NCBI GenBank assembly: GCA_039191215.1
Contig: JBCCXT010000021.1
Coordinates: forward strand, 1-59,771
Source: HKCCE3408 sp039191215
GTDB taxonomy: Bacteria > Pseudomonadota > Alphaproteobacteria > Rhodobacterales > Rhodobacteraceae
Direction of reading: 5' to 3'
Length of the DNA stretch: 59,771 bases
Shown here piece after piece: positions 25,430-34,075 of this stretch. Below the pieces are notes generated by a model. It had not been told where the DNA came from. It saw nothing but the letters and a program-made list of their open reading frames with translations, and did no database searches. Every line of letters starts with the position of its first letter. Position 1 is the stretch's first letter. Both the position numbers and the translations under genes were made by a program.

Positions 25430-26449
25430 ATGAAAAAGCTACTAGCCGGAACTGCGGCTGCATTGGTGATGTCCGGCGGCGCCGCACTTGCCGACGGCCA
25501 TGGCGTTTCAGCCTGCCTGATCACCAAAACCGACACCAACCCGTTCTTCGTCAAGATGCGCGAAGGCGCCGAAGCCGCGGCGGAAGAGCTTGGCATCACG
25601 CTGAACTCTTATGCCGGTCAGCTCGACGGAGACAATGAAACTCAGGTCGCCGCGATCGAGACCTGCATCGCAAATGGTGCATCGGGCATCTTGATCACCG
25701 CCTCGGACACATCCGGGATTGTGCCGGCCATCCAACAGGCGCGCGATGCGGGCCTGCTTGTGATTGCGCTCGACACACCTCTGGAGCCGGCCGATTCCGC
25801 CGATATGACCTTTGCCACCGACAATTTCGAAGCCGGTCGCCGGATCGGTGCCTGGGCTGCCGGAACGCTCGGTGATGCAGCGGCAGATGCCCGCATCGCC
25901 ATGCTCGATCTGGCCGTCAGCCAACCAACCGTTGGCGTGTTGCGTGACCAGGGCTTTTTGGAAGGCTTTGGCATTGATCTTGGTGACCCGAACATGTGGG
26001 GCGACGAAGACGATCCCCGCATTGTCTGTAATGAAGTGACGGCTGGCAACGAAGAAGGCGGCCGCACTGCGATGGAGAATTGCCTGGCGATCGACCCGAC
26101 CATCAGTGTGGTCTATACGATCAACGAACCTGCCGCGGCCGGCGCCTACGAGGCGCTGCGTGCCATTGGTCGAGAAAACGATGTGCTGATCGTATCGGTC
26201 GATGGCGGCTGCCCCGGCGTGCAGAATGTGGCCGATGGCGTGATTGGTGCGACCTCGCAGCAATACCCGCTGCTGATGGCCTCGCTCGGGATTGAGGCAA
26301 TTGCGCAATTCGCAGCAGATGGCACGCTGCCGGCTGCAACCGAAGGGCTCGATTTCTTCGACACTGGCGTGGCGCTGGTCACCGACCAGCCAGTTGATGG
26401 CGTGGAATCGATCTCGGTTTCCGAAGGCACTGATCTCTGCTGGGGCTAA
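25430..26449 (+). CDS. frcB: FrcB, fructose/mannose/ribose-type ABC binding protein
   Basis: A 339-residue periplasmic binding protein of the ribose-type (CUT2) class. The start ATG at 25430 has GGAAGGGAGAG upstream and yields the signal peptide MKKLLAGTAAALVMSGGAALA. The mature chain matches FrcB closely in character: SACLITKTDTNPFFVKMREG, ETCIANGASGILI, VVYTINEPAAAGAYEALR and SVDGGCPGVQNVADGVIGAT. FrcB proteins bind fructose with mannose and ribose as weaker ligands. It is the first and probably most highly expressed gene of frcBCA, with a stem-loop after it. The precise sugar in this organism is inferred from the family. Confidence 0.93.
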   Translation: MKKLLAGTAAALVMSGGAALADGHGVSACLITKTDTNPFFVKMREGAEAAAEELGITLNSYAGQLDGDNETQVAAIETCIANGASGILITASDTSGIVPAIQQARDAGLLVIALDTPLEPADSADMTFATDNFEAGRRIGAWAAGTLGDAAADARIAMLDLAVSQPTVGVLRDQGFLEGFGIDLGDPNMWGDEDDPRIVCNEVTAGNEEGGRTAMENCLAIDPTISVVYTINEPAAAGAYEALRAIGRENDVLIVSVDGGCPGVQNVADGVIGATSQQYPLLMASLGIEAIAQFAADGTLPAATEGLDFFDTGVALVTDQPVDGVESISVSEGTDLCWG

Positions 26450-26488
26450 GGCAACAAACCTTCACCCAGGAGATCTCATAAAAGCAGT

Positions 26489-26512
26489 CTCTGCCCCCTG
26501 AACGGGGCAGAG
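26489..26512 (+). terminator. Stem-loop between frcB and frcC
   Basis: CTCTGCCCC and GGGGCAGAG make a perfect nine-base stem with a six-base loop, 39 bases after the frcB stop and 34 before the frcC start. With no T-run it is probably an attenuating or mRNA-stabilising element favouring frcB. Confidence 0.7.
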
Positions 26513-26546
26513 CCATCCCGAAGATGTGCCGGAAGGGGGCATTGAG

Positions 26547-27611
26547 ATGGCCAACGAAGACGATTTTGAAAGCGCGATCAGTTCAACGGAATCCGTTGCC
26601 GAGTTTGAAGACGAGCGCAAAGGCCTTCTGCCGAGGCTGCAACACACCTTACATGTCACCCCGTCACTGGTGCCGCTCATCGTTCTACTCGCCTCCGTGG
26701 TTGTGTTTGGCCTCGTGCTTGGCTCGCGGTTCTTCTCACCAGCGACACTGACCCTGATCCTGCAACAGGTGCAAATCGTGGGCATCTTGGCGGCCGCCCA
26801 ATCGCTGATCATTCTGACCGCGGGCATTGACCTGTCGGTCGGCGCAATCGCGGTTGTGACATCCGTCATCATGGGGCAATTCACGTTTCGCTATGGCGTC
26901 CCACCGGCCATGTCGGTTGCCATCGGCATGGCTATCGGCACGTCCATCGGCGCCGTCTCAGGCTGGCTTGTCAGCCGGGTCAAGCTGCCGCCTTTTATCG
27001 TCACGCTTGGCATGTGGCAGATCGTGCTCGCGGCGAATTACCTCTATTCCCGCAACGAAACGCTGCGCAGCCAAGACATCGAGGCCGAAGCGGCATTCCT
27101 GCAATTCATGGGAACACGGTTTAACGCCGGTGGCGCCGTGGTGACCTTTGGCGTGATCACGATGATCCTTCTGGTTGTCGTCTTGGCCTATTGCCTGCGA
27201 TCAACCGCTTGGGGCCGCCATGTCTACGCTGTCGGCGATGACCCCGAAGCGGCGCAGTTGGCCGGCGTCGATACACACAAAACGCTGATGTCGGTTTATA
27301 TGCTGGCGGGCTTGATCTGCGGGATTGCCGGGTGGGTGATGATCGGCAGGTTCGGCGCCGTCTCGCCTTCGGCTTCCACCGGCGTTGTTGGCAACATCCA
27401 ATCCATCACCGCTGTGGTGATCGGTGGCATATCGCTCTTTGGCGGGCGCGGCTCGATCTATGGTGCGCTTTTTGGCGCCCTGATCGTCGGCGTCTTCGAA
27501 CTTGGCCTGCGCATGGCAGGCGCCAACGCGCAATGGACCCTTCTTTTGATCGGCTTACTCATCATTGGTGCTGTGACGGTCGACCAGTGGATCAGAAAGG
27601 CAGCAGCATGA
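26547..27611 (+). CDS. frcC: FrcC, sugar ABC transporter permease
   Basis: A 354-residue CUT2-family inner-membrane permease (BPD_transp_2). The N-terminal 40 residues are acidic and cytosolic (ANEDDFESAISSTESVAEF). Then follow eight or more membrane segments with the family motif ILTAGIDLSVGAIAVVTSV, VSRVKLPPFIVTLGMWQI, and VVIGGISLFGGRGSIYGALFG near the end. The ATG at 26547 has GGAAGGGGG upstream; a GTG seven codons earlier is the alternative. It overlaps frcA by four bases (ATGA). Confidence 0.93.
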   Translation: MANEDDFESAISSTESVAEFEDERKGLLPRLQHTLHVTPSLVPLIVLLASVVVFGLVLGSRFFSPATLTLILQQVQIVGILAAAQSLIILTAGIDLSVGAIAVVTSVIMGQFTFRYGVPPAMSVAIGMAIGTSIGAVSGWLVSRVKLPPFIVTLGMWQIVLAANYLYSRNETLRSQDIEAEAAFLQFMGTRFNAGGAVVTFGVITMILLVVVLAYCLRSTAWGRHVYAVGDDPEAAQLAGVDTHKTLMSVYMLAGLICGIAGWVMIGRFGAVSPSASTGVVGNIQSITAVVIGGISLFGGRGSIYGALFGALIVGVFELGLRMAGANAQWTLLLIGLLIIGAVTVDQWIRKAAA

Positions 27612-28393
27612 CCGAGCCCATTCTAAAAGCCCGCAATCTCGTCAAGCGCTATGGCAAGGTCATCGCCCTCGATCACTGCGATTTTGAGCTCTACCCAGGC
27701 GAAATCCTGGCCGTGATCGGCGATAACGGCGCGGGAAAGTCAACGCTCATCAAGGCCGTCTCCGGCGCGGTCATCCCCGATGAGGGTGAGGTCTGGCTCG
27801 ACGGCAATCCTGTCAAGTTCCAGTCCCCGATTGAGGCGCGTGAGCATGGCATCGAGACCGTTTACCAGACGCTGGCGATGAGCCCCGCCCTGTCGATTGC
27901 AGACAACATGTTCATGGGCCGCGAATTGCGTCGGTCAGGGCCGATGGGATCTTTGTTTCGGATGCTAGACAAGCCCGCGATGGAGAAGTTCGCGCGGGAA
28001 AAGCTGACGGAATTGGGCCTCATGACAATCCAGAACATCAACCAAGCGGTTGAGACGCTTTCAGGCGGTCAGCGGCAAGGCGTTGCGGTGGCTCGTGCCG
28101 CGGCTTTTGGCTCGAAGGTGATCATCTTGGATGAGCCCACAGCCGCACTTGGCGTGAAAGAAAGCCGGCGCGTGCTTGAGCTGATTTTGGATGTGAAATC
28201 TCGTGGCATTCCGATTATTCTGATCAGCCATAACATGCCGCATGTGTTTGAGCTTGCCGATCGCATCCACGTGCATCGCTTGGGCAAACGCCTGTGCGTG
28301 ATCGACCCCAAAAGCCACACCATGTCCGATGCCGTGGCCTATATGACCGGGGCGAAAGAACCCGACCAGCATCTCGAAGAAGAAGCTGTGTAG
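27608..28393 (+). CDS. frcA: FrcA, sugar ABC transporter ATPase
   Basis: A 261-residue single-domain ATPase energising FrcBC. Walker A is GDNGAGKSTL, the Q-loop lies in ETVYQTLAMSPAL, the signature reads LSGGQRQGVAVARA, Walker B is VIILDEPTAALG and the switch His is in LISHNMPHVFELAD. FrcA is unusual among CUT2 ATPases in having only one nucleotide-binding domain, and the length here agrees. The fourth gene of the S. meliloti operon, the frcK kinase, is absent: a hairpin and a convergent permease gene follow. Confidence 0.94.
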   Translation: MTEPILKARNLVKRYGKVIALDHCDFELYPGEILAVIGDNGAGKSTLIKAVSGAVIPDEGEVWLDGNPVKFQSPIEAREHGIETVYQTLAMSPALSIADNMFMGRELRRSGPMGSLFRMLDKPAMEKFAREKLTELGLMTIQNINQAVETLSGGQRQGVAVARAAAFGSKVIILDEPTAALGVKESRRVLELILDVKSRGIPIILISHNMPHVFELADRIHVHRLGKRLCVIDPKSHTMSDAVAYMTGAKEPDQHLEEEAV

Positions 28394-28430
28394 CCAGCCG
28401 GGCGGCGGACCGCGGCGTGCACCGGCACAT

Positions 28431-28477
28431 GCAGGGACGGGACCGGTAGGAGAGAGGATTTTCCTGCTGGTCCCTGC
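28431..28477. terminator. Long hairpin downstream of frcA
   Basis: GCAGGG and CCCTGC form an outer stem, and ACCGGTAGGA with TCCTGCTGGT an inner ten-base stem (two G-U pairs in RNA), separated by a five-base bulge. It lies between convergent frcA and the permease gene and could end either transcript. There is no T-run, so Rho-independent action is not certain. Confidence 0.5.
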
Positions 28478-28517
28478 GCGACCGCGATCCGACGCGGCCA
28501 ATACGGCCTAAGGAAGA

Positions 28518-29540
28518 TCAATACACCGCGCCAAACCCCCAACCGGCCAGCATTGAGCCGACAATCGCCAGCGCGAGGTACAAGAGAAACGGCTTCAGGC
28601 GCAGCACGGGGAAGATCGCCATCGCGCCCCAGATGCTCATCACGCCGCCAGAGATCAGAAAGGCCATGGCCGCACTGGTCGACATCCCGTGATCAAGCAG
28701 CGCACGCGTCAGCGGCATGGCCGCATAGCCGTCGATATAGACTGGCCCGCCGACCAGAACGGCAATCGGCACGGCCAAGGCATTGTCCTGGCCGACATAA
28801 GCCGCAATCGCGTTGGGCTCCAACATGGCGTTCAGCCAGAACTCAGCCGCAAATGCCGGAATCAGCACGGTCAGAATCAACCGCGCAACCGACCAGCCGT
28901 CGCGGACAAAGCGCGCACGCCGATCGGGGAGACGCCAAATGCGCGGCTCAAATTTCTGCGGGCCGCCACCGCAAGACGCGCTGAGCGTTCCCACCAGCCC
29001 ATTGGAGCGCAGCGAATTGAGCGCCCAGTCTTGATTGGCAAAGAGGGCCGTGACGCCGCCCCCCAATAGCCCCAACCCGATGGCAGCCGCGGATTTTCCC
29101 GCGGCAAATTCCCAACCCAAGGTTGCCGCCGTGGTCGACAACATGGCCGGGCCCGTGATCGGTGAGGCCAGCCAGAACGCCATGACCGGCGCAAGCGGGA
29201 CGCGCGCGGCAAGCAGCCCGGCCATCAACGGCAAGACTGTCACGCCGCAGACCGGAAGGAAGGCGCCGACGATTGTCGCCAGGATGACGGTTTTCGCCGT
29301 GTGGCCCTGGAAAACCTTCGCGACGTGATCGCTGGCGCCGCTGGCTGTTAGCCAGGCGGCCAGTGCTACTCCGGGGAGGATCAATGGCACAACATGAAGG
29401 ATGCCCAACCCGACAAACCGCGCCGTTTCCCAGGCAGACAGAGGCTGCCACAAGATGAGGCCTCCCAGCACCAATCCAGCCGCGACATAAGCATGCCGGA
29501 TCGTCGGGCGCGCGGTTGCGATGATGCTGGATGTGGACAT
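28518..29540 (-). CDS. SO_0444/ArsP-type permease (DUF318 family)
   Basis: A 340-residue inner-membrane protein with about eight to ten hydrophobic segments and the permease pattern seen in the DUF318/ArsP/SO_0444 group: HVVPLILPGVALAAWL, GAFLPVCGVTVLPLMAGLL and a matching second half, LVGGPVYIDGYAAMPLTRAL. The family exports metals, organoarsenicals or related compounds. A cytoplasmic loop carries SASCGGGPQKFEPR, a possible thiol site. The start is the ATG at 29540. It is divergent from a LysR gene, which probably controls it. Confidence 0.85.
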   Translation of the reverse strand: MSTSSIIATARPTIRHAYVAAGLVLGGLILWQPLSAWETARFVGLGILHVVPLILPGVALAAWLTASGASDHVAKVFQGHTAKTVILATIVGAFLPVCGVTVLPLMAGLLAARVPLAPVMAFWLASPITGPAMLSTTAATLGWEFAAGKSAAAIGLGLLGGGVTALFANQDWALNSLRSNGLVGTLSASCGGGPQKFEPRIWRLPDRRARFVRDGWSVARLILTVLIPAFAAEFWLNAMLEPNAIAAYVGQDNALAVPIAVLVGGPVYIDGYAAMPLTRALLDHGMSTSAAMAFLISGGVMSIWGAMAIFPVLRLKPFLLYLALAIVGSMLAGWGFGAVY

Positions 29541-29630
29541 GGCAGTCTCCGGTCGGTTTGGCCCATCCTGGCCTCTCGTCATTCATTTGAGAAACGAGTA
29601 GTTTGCGATTCAGCAATCGGGTTTCCAAAT

Positions 29631-30476
29631 ATGACAGCCCATCTGAACAGCGATCTTCTGCGCACCTTCCTGGCCATCCATGAGGCAGGAAGTGTCACTG
29701 GCGGTGCCGGACGCATCGGCCGGTCGCAATCGGCAACAAGCCTGCAAATCCGCCAACTCGAAGACATCGTCGGCAAGCCGCTCTTTGAACGGCACGGCCG
29801 GGGCGTGGCTTTGACCGCTGCCGGCGAAGCGCTGCGGCCAACGGCCCTGCAAGTGGTCCGTTCGCTCGATCAGGCGCTCGGCGCGCTGCGCAGCGATGGC
29901 CTGACCGGGCGCCTGAAGATCGGGATGCCGGAAGAACATGGCCGGGCCAGCCTGGCCAAAATCATCGCTGATTTTGCCGCGCTGCATCCACGGGTAGAGC
30001 TTGATGTGCATTGCGCACGCGGCACCGGATTTGATACCGCGCTCGCTTCAGGCGCGCTCGATCTGGCCGTCTTTGAGGTGCCACAGCCGCAGCCTGGTCA
30101 AGACGTGCTGCGCGAAGACGCGCTCATATGGGTCGGCAGCCGCGATTTGAAAACTGAACCAGGTGAACCTTTGCCGGTGGCACTGTTTGACCGAACTTGC
30201 TGGTGGCGCGACCTTGCTTTGTCGAGCTTGGAAGAAGCCGGTTGCAACTTTCGAATTGTCTTCACCAGCGAGAATGCGGTGGGCGTCCGTGCTGCCATTC
30301 AATCGGGCATTGCGGTGGGTCTGCTCCATGCCAGCGAAGAGCTGCAAGGGCTGGAACAGGTCGCAGGTCTGGAGACACGCCACCCGACCTGGCTTGTCCT
30401 GCAAACAGCACCTGGCAAAACCGAGCCAGCGTGTGAGGCGATGTGCAAAGCCGTACGCCGTGCCTTTCTGCGTTAA
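29631..30476 (+). CDS. LysR-family transcriptional regulator
   Basis: A 281-residue LysR regulator. The N-terminal HTH is standard (HLNSDLLRTFLAIHEAGSV, then SQSATSLQIRQLEDIVGKP and LFERHGRGVALTAAGE), followed by a substrate-sensing domain. The ATG at 29631 is used since the frame upstream of it is only the antisense of the permease gene. LysR proteins usually activate or repress the divergent neighbour, here the SO_0444-type permease, in response to a small ligand. The regulated compound is unknown. Its 3' end is convergent with the nucleobase-transporter operon. Confidence 0.93.
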   Translation: MTAHLNSDLLRTFLAIHEAGSVTGGAGRIGRSQSATSLQIRQLEDIVGKPLFERHGRGVALTAAGEALRPTALQVVRSLDQALGALRSDGLTGRLKIGMPEEHGRASLAKIIADFAALHPRVELDVHCARGTGFDTALASGALDLAVFEVPQPQPGQDVLREDALIWVGSRDLKTEPGEPLPVALFDRTCWWRDLALSSLEEAGCNFRIVFTSENAVGVRAAIQSGIAVGLLHASEELQGLEQVAGLETRHPTWLVLQTAPGKTEPACEAMCKAVRRAFLR

Positions 30477-30583
30477 AAATGCCCGGTCAACTGAACGAAT
30501 TGCTACTTTTTAAGAGGGATGCGATTGCCTGCGCCAAAGCCCTGCATCCCGCACATCATCCACGCAAGGATCGAACCCGGCCG

Positions 30584-31525
30584 TCACCGATCCCCGCGGC
30601 GATGGGGTATCATCAACGCCGCCGGCACTTCCGCGCGTCTGGCGACCAACACAAGCGCCAAGATCGACAACACATACGGCGCCATCAGGAACAGTTGGTA
30701 CGGCACACCCTCCGAGACCGTTTGAAGCCTAAGCTGATAGGCATCAAAGAGGGCAAACAGCAGCGCACCGACAAGCGCTTTGCCCGGCCGCCAAGAGGCA
30801 AAAACGACCAGCGCGATGCAGATCCAGCCGCGGCCCTGGACCATGCCCGGAAAGAAGCTGTCGAATGCCACCATCGTCAAAAAGCTGCCTCCGATCGCCA
30901 TCAGCGCTGATCCGGCAACCACGGCCCCGACCCTGATGCGCATCGGGTTCAGCCCTTGCGCCTCCACCGCATGCGGGTTTTCGCCGGTCATTCGGATGGC
31001 AAGCCCTAATGGCGTGCGTGCCAGGACGTAAGCTGTCACCAAAACGGCTAGAAGTGCCAGATATGTCGGCAGGGCTTGGGAAAAAAGCACAGGCCCCAGG
31101 ACGGGGATATCGGTTAGAACGGGGATGTCGAGCGCGCGAAACGGCTCAATCGTCGGGGGCAGATCTCCGACCTCCACAATCAGCCGGTATAAATAGGAGG
31201 CCAAGGCCGATGCAAATAGCGTAATGCCCAAGCCCGAGACATGTTGCGACAGACCCAAAGGCACCGTCAGCGTCGCGTGCAGCAGCCCCATTATTGCGCC
31301 GCAAAGTGCAGCAACGACCAGGCCGAGCCAAAGTGGCGTGCCGAGGAATACGGCCAGCCAGCCCGTCATCGCGCCAAGTGTCATGATGCCTTCGATGCCG
31401 AGGTTCAGGACCCCGGCCCGTTCGCATAATAGCGCACCCAAGACCCCAAAGATCAGCGGTGTCGCGATACGCAGAACCGCCGCCCAAAGGCTTGTGTTGA
31501 AAAGCAGATCAATCGCTTCGATCAT
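30584..31525 (-). CDS. ABC transporter permease, BMP/nucleoside type (second)
   Basis: A 313-residue CUT2-superfamily permease of the kind paired with BMP binding proteins (like YufQ and the second NupPQ subunit). It begins MIEAIDLLFNTSLWAAVLRI and carries CERAGVLNLGIEGIMTLGAM, the family core motif, with VGAVVAGSALMAIGGSFLTM later. The start ATG at 31525 overlaps the stop of the first permease gene by four bases. It is the last gene of the six-gene operon that begins at 37757. Confidence 0.92.
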   Translation of the reverse strand: MIEAIDLLFNTSLWAAVLRIATPLIFGVLGALLCERAGVLNLGIEGIMTLGAMTGWLAVFLGTPLWLGLVVAALCGAIMGLLHATLTVPLGLSQHVSGLGITLFASALASYLYRLIVEVGDLPPTIEPFRALDIPVLTDIPVLGPVLFSQALPTYLALLAVLVTAYVLARTPLGLAIRMTGENPHAVEAQGLNPMRIRVGAVVAGSALMAIGGSFLTMVAFDSFFPGMVQGRGWICIALVVFASWRPGKALVGALLFALFDAYQLRLQTVSEGVPYQLFLMAPYVLSILALVLVARRAEVPAALMIPHRRGDR

Positions 31526-32565
31526 CGGCGCACCCGATAGGTTGTGAAAAGAAGCGCCACGATCATTGTCAGCAAACACAGCGCCACGATGACATCGGCG
31601 ATGAAGCTCGGCACGCCGGTTGCGCGGCTCATCGCGTCCGCGCCGACAAAAACGGTGGCAACAAAGATGGCGGCGGCAACGACGCCGGCGGGGTGCAGGG
31701 CCGCGAGCATTGCCACCACAATGCCGGCATAGCCGAACCCGGGGCTCATCGTGGTGGTCACACCGGCGGTGACGCCCGTCACCTCAACCGCGCCGGCAAG
31801 TCCTGCCATTGCGCCTGACAGAAGGGCCGCGCCCATAATCGTGCGTGTCAGCGACACGCCGGCAAAGGCCGAGGCGCGCGCGTTTAACCCCACGGCGCGC
31901 ATCTCCGCGCCAAAGACGGTACGCGCGAGGACCAGCCACACAATCCCGGCCGCAGCCACTGCAAAGAGCAATCCGATATGGAGCCGTGTTCGCGCGACCA
32001 AGTCTGGCAAACGGAAATCACCGTCGACCGGCACCGATTGCGGCCATCCAAAGGCTAGCGGGTCTTTCAGCGGGCCTTCGATCATCATGCCCACAAAAAG
32101 GATCACGATGAAATTCAACAAAAGCGTCGTGACAACCTCGTCGACGCCAAACCGCAGCCGCAAGTAGGCCGGCCCCGCCAATAGCGCGGCCCCTGCCGCC
32201 ATTCCGGCCAGCATGAGTGTGGGAACGCCAAGCCAGCCCGGTAATCCAAGCCCGTGACCGATCCAGGCGGTGATCAACGCGCCGACAAAGAACTGCCCTT
32301 CGCCACCGATATTCCAAAGCCGCGCGCGAAAGGCGACGGCCGCGGCCAGCCCGGTGAAAATCAGCGGCGTGGCGCGGGTCAGCATCTCGGTCACGGCCAG
32401 GCGCGAGCCTAAAGCGCCGCGCAGCATTTCGCCATATGCTAAAAACGGGCTCACACCGGCCGCAGCGATCAGTCCGGCCGCCAGAACCAGTGCGGCCACC
32501 ACCGATGCCAGGGGTGCCACGATCGCAAGTCCCAGCGGCGTTGTGCTGCGGCGCTCAAGACGCAT
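31522..32565 (-). CDS. ABC transporter permease, BMP/nucleoside type (first)
   Basis: A 347-residue inner-membrane permease, partner of the one downstream (YufP-like). Its membrane segments include LAIVAPLASVVAALVLAAGL and the core motif AFRARLWNIGGEGQFFVGAL. GGAGG lies nine bases before the ATG at 32565, which makes that start more likely than the ATG two codons upstream. Its beginning overlaps the end of the ATPase gene by about eleven bases. Confidence 0.92.
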   Translation of the reverse strand: MRLERRSTTPLGLAIVAPLASVVAALVLAAGLIAAAGVSPFLAYGEMLRGALGSRLAVTEMLTRATPLIFTGLAAAVAFRARLWNIGGEGQFFVGALITAWIGHGLGLPGWLGVPTLMLAGMAAGAALLAGPAYLRLRFGVDEVVTTLLLNFIVILFVGMMIEGPLKDPLAFGWPQSVPVDGDFRLPDLVARTRLHIGLLFAVAAAGIVWLVLARTVFGAEMRAVGLNARASAFAGVSLTRTIMGAALLSGAMAGLAGAVEVTGVTAGVTTTMSPGFGYAGIVVAMLAALHPAGVVAAAIFVATVFVGADAMSRATGVPSFIADVIVALCLLTMIVALLFTTYRVRR

Positions 32566-34075
32566 CTGCATGGGCCTCCCACACACCGGACATTATCAAG
32601 CCCAGCCTTTGAGGGGTGGCCGCATCAGCCGTGATGGGGTCAGACATGCGGCCCTTAACGATTGCTTGGATGCGATCGGACAGCGCCACAGCCTCTTCCA
32701 ACTCTTCTGATATGAGCAAGATGGCCGCCCCCGCCATGCGCGCGGCCAACAGCTCCGCATGCACCGCCGCAATTGCACCCTCATCCAGCCCCCGCGTCGG
32801 TTGATTGGCCAGAATGAAGCGCGGATCGCTCGACAGGACACGGCCCAAGATCAGCTTTTGCATATTGCCGCCGGATAGAAGTTGCGTGCGGGTGTCGGGC
32901 GTTGCACCGCGAATGTCGAAACGCTCGATCAGATCGGCTGTGTAGGCCTTGCAAACCTTTTGGCGAACAAGGCCATGACGGGAAAATTCAGATGTTCTGA
33001 GACGTTCCAGAACGGCGTTTTCCCACAAGGCAAGCTCACCCACAACGCCTTCGGCATGCCGGTCTTCGGGCACGCGACCGGCCCCGGCCCGGATCATGCT
33101 GCGCGGGCCCAAGGCGGCGGCATTCTCTCCGGCAAGTGACAGCGTGCCGGAGCTTGGATGCACCAAACCCGATAGCAACGCGCCCAAAGCCGCCTGGCCA
33201 TTGCCGGAGACCCCCACGATGCCCAAGATCTCACCGCCATGAACGGTAAACGAGACCTCGTTTAGTTGGGTTTCCTCGCCTTCCCCGACGGTGATTCCTC
33301 GGGCCACAAGGGTTGGCGCCCCGATCTCGTGCGGCTCACGTACGGGCCGCTCGACTTGACGGCCGACCATCAATTCGGCCAGCTCCTTGGGGCTGGTCTG
33401 CGCGGTTTCGCGTTCGGCCACCAATTTGCCCGCGCGCAAGACCGCAACCCGGTCAGAGGCTGACATAACCTCATGCAGTTTGTGGCTGATGAAAATCAGC
33501 GAAAGACCTTCGCGCGTCATCTCTCGTAAGGTTTCAAATAGACGCTGCGCCTCTGGCCGGGCCAGCACCGCTGTGGGTTCATCCAGGATAAGGACACGCG
33601 CATCGCGGTAGAGCGCTTTGAGGATCTCGACCCGTTGCCGCTCTCCCACCGATAGATGGCTGATCTTGGCATCCGGGTTTACCGCCAAGCCGAATTTTTC
33701 GGCGATCTCCAGCAGTTTTGCGCGGGCGCTTTGGCGGGCTGAACGCAGCCGTCCCAAGGGCTCTGAACCCAACATGACATTTTCCAGCACCGTTAGATTA
33801 GCCGCCAGGGTGAAATGCTGGTGAACCATGCCAATACCGGCCTCGATCGCCGCCCGCGGACGCCCGGGCGGCATGTCCTGGCCAAACACCCGCACCCAGC
33901 CGTCATCGGCGGCGTAATGGCCAAAGAGGATGTTCATCAACGTCGTTTTGCCGGCGCCGTTTTCACCCAGAAGTGCCAGGATTTCGCCTTGGGCGAGCGA
34001 TAGCGTGATCCCGTCATTTGCGGTCAACGCACCAAACCGCTTTGTAATGCCGTGAAGCTCCAGAACCTTGGTCAT
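32555..34075 (-). CDS. ABC transporter ATPase with two nucleotide-binding domains
   Basis: A 506-residue double ATPase of the RbsA/YufO type. The first domain has GENGAGKTTLMN, LSVGERQRVEILKAL and VLILDEPTAVL. The second has a degenerate Walker A (GVSGNGQAALGALL) but an intact signature LLSGGNMQKLILGRVL, the usual asymmetry of this family. It drives the BMP-type importer of the operon. It overlaps the amidase gene by four bases, so amide hydrolysis and uptake are tightly linked in expression. Confidence 0.94.
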   Translation of the reverse strand: MTKVLELHGITKRFGALTANDGITLSLAQGEILALLGENGAGKTTLMNILFGHYAADDGWVRVFGQDMPPGRPRAAIEAGIGMVHQHFTLAANLTVLENVMLGSEPLGRLRSARQSARAKLLEIAEKFGLAVNPDAKISHLSVGERQRVEILKALYRDARVLILDEPTAVLARPEAQRLFETLREMTREGLSLIFISHKLHEVMSASDRVAVLRAGKLVAERETAQTSPKELAELMVGRQVERPVREPHEIGAPTLVARGITVGEGEETQLNEVSFTVHGGEILGIVGVSGNGQAALGALLSGLVHPSSGTLSLAGENAAALGPRSMIRAGAGRVPEDRHAEGVVGELALWENAVLERLRTSEFSRHGLVRQKVCKAYTADLIERFDIRGATPDTRTQLLSGGNMQKLILGRVLSSDPRFILANQPTRGLDEGAIAAVHAELLAARMAGAAILLISEELEEAVALSDRIQAIVKGRMSDPITADAATPQRLGLIMSGVWEAHADAS

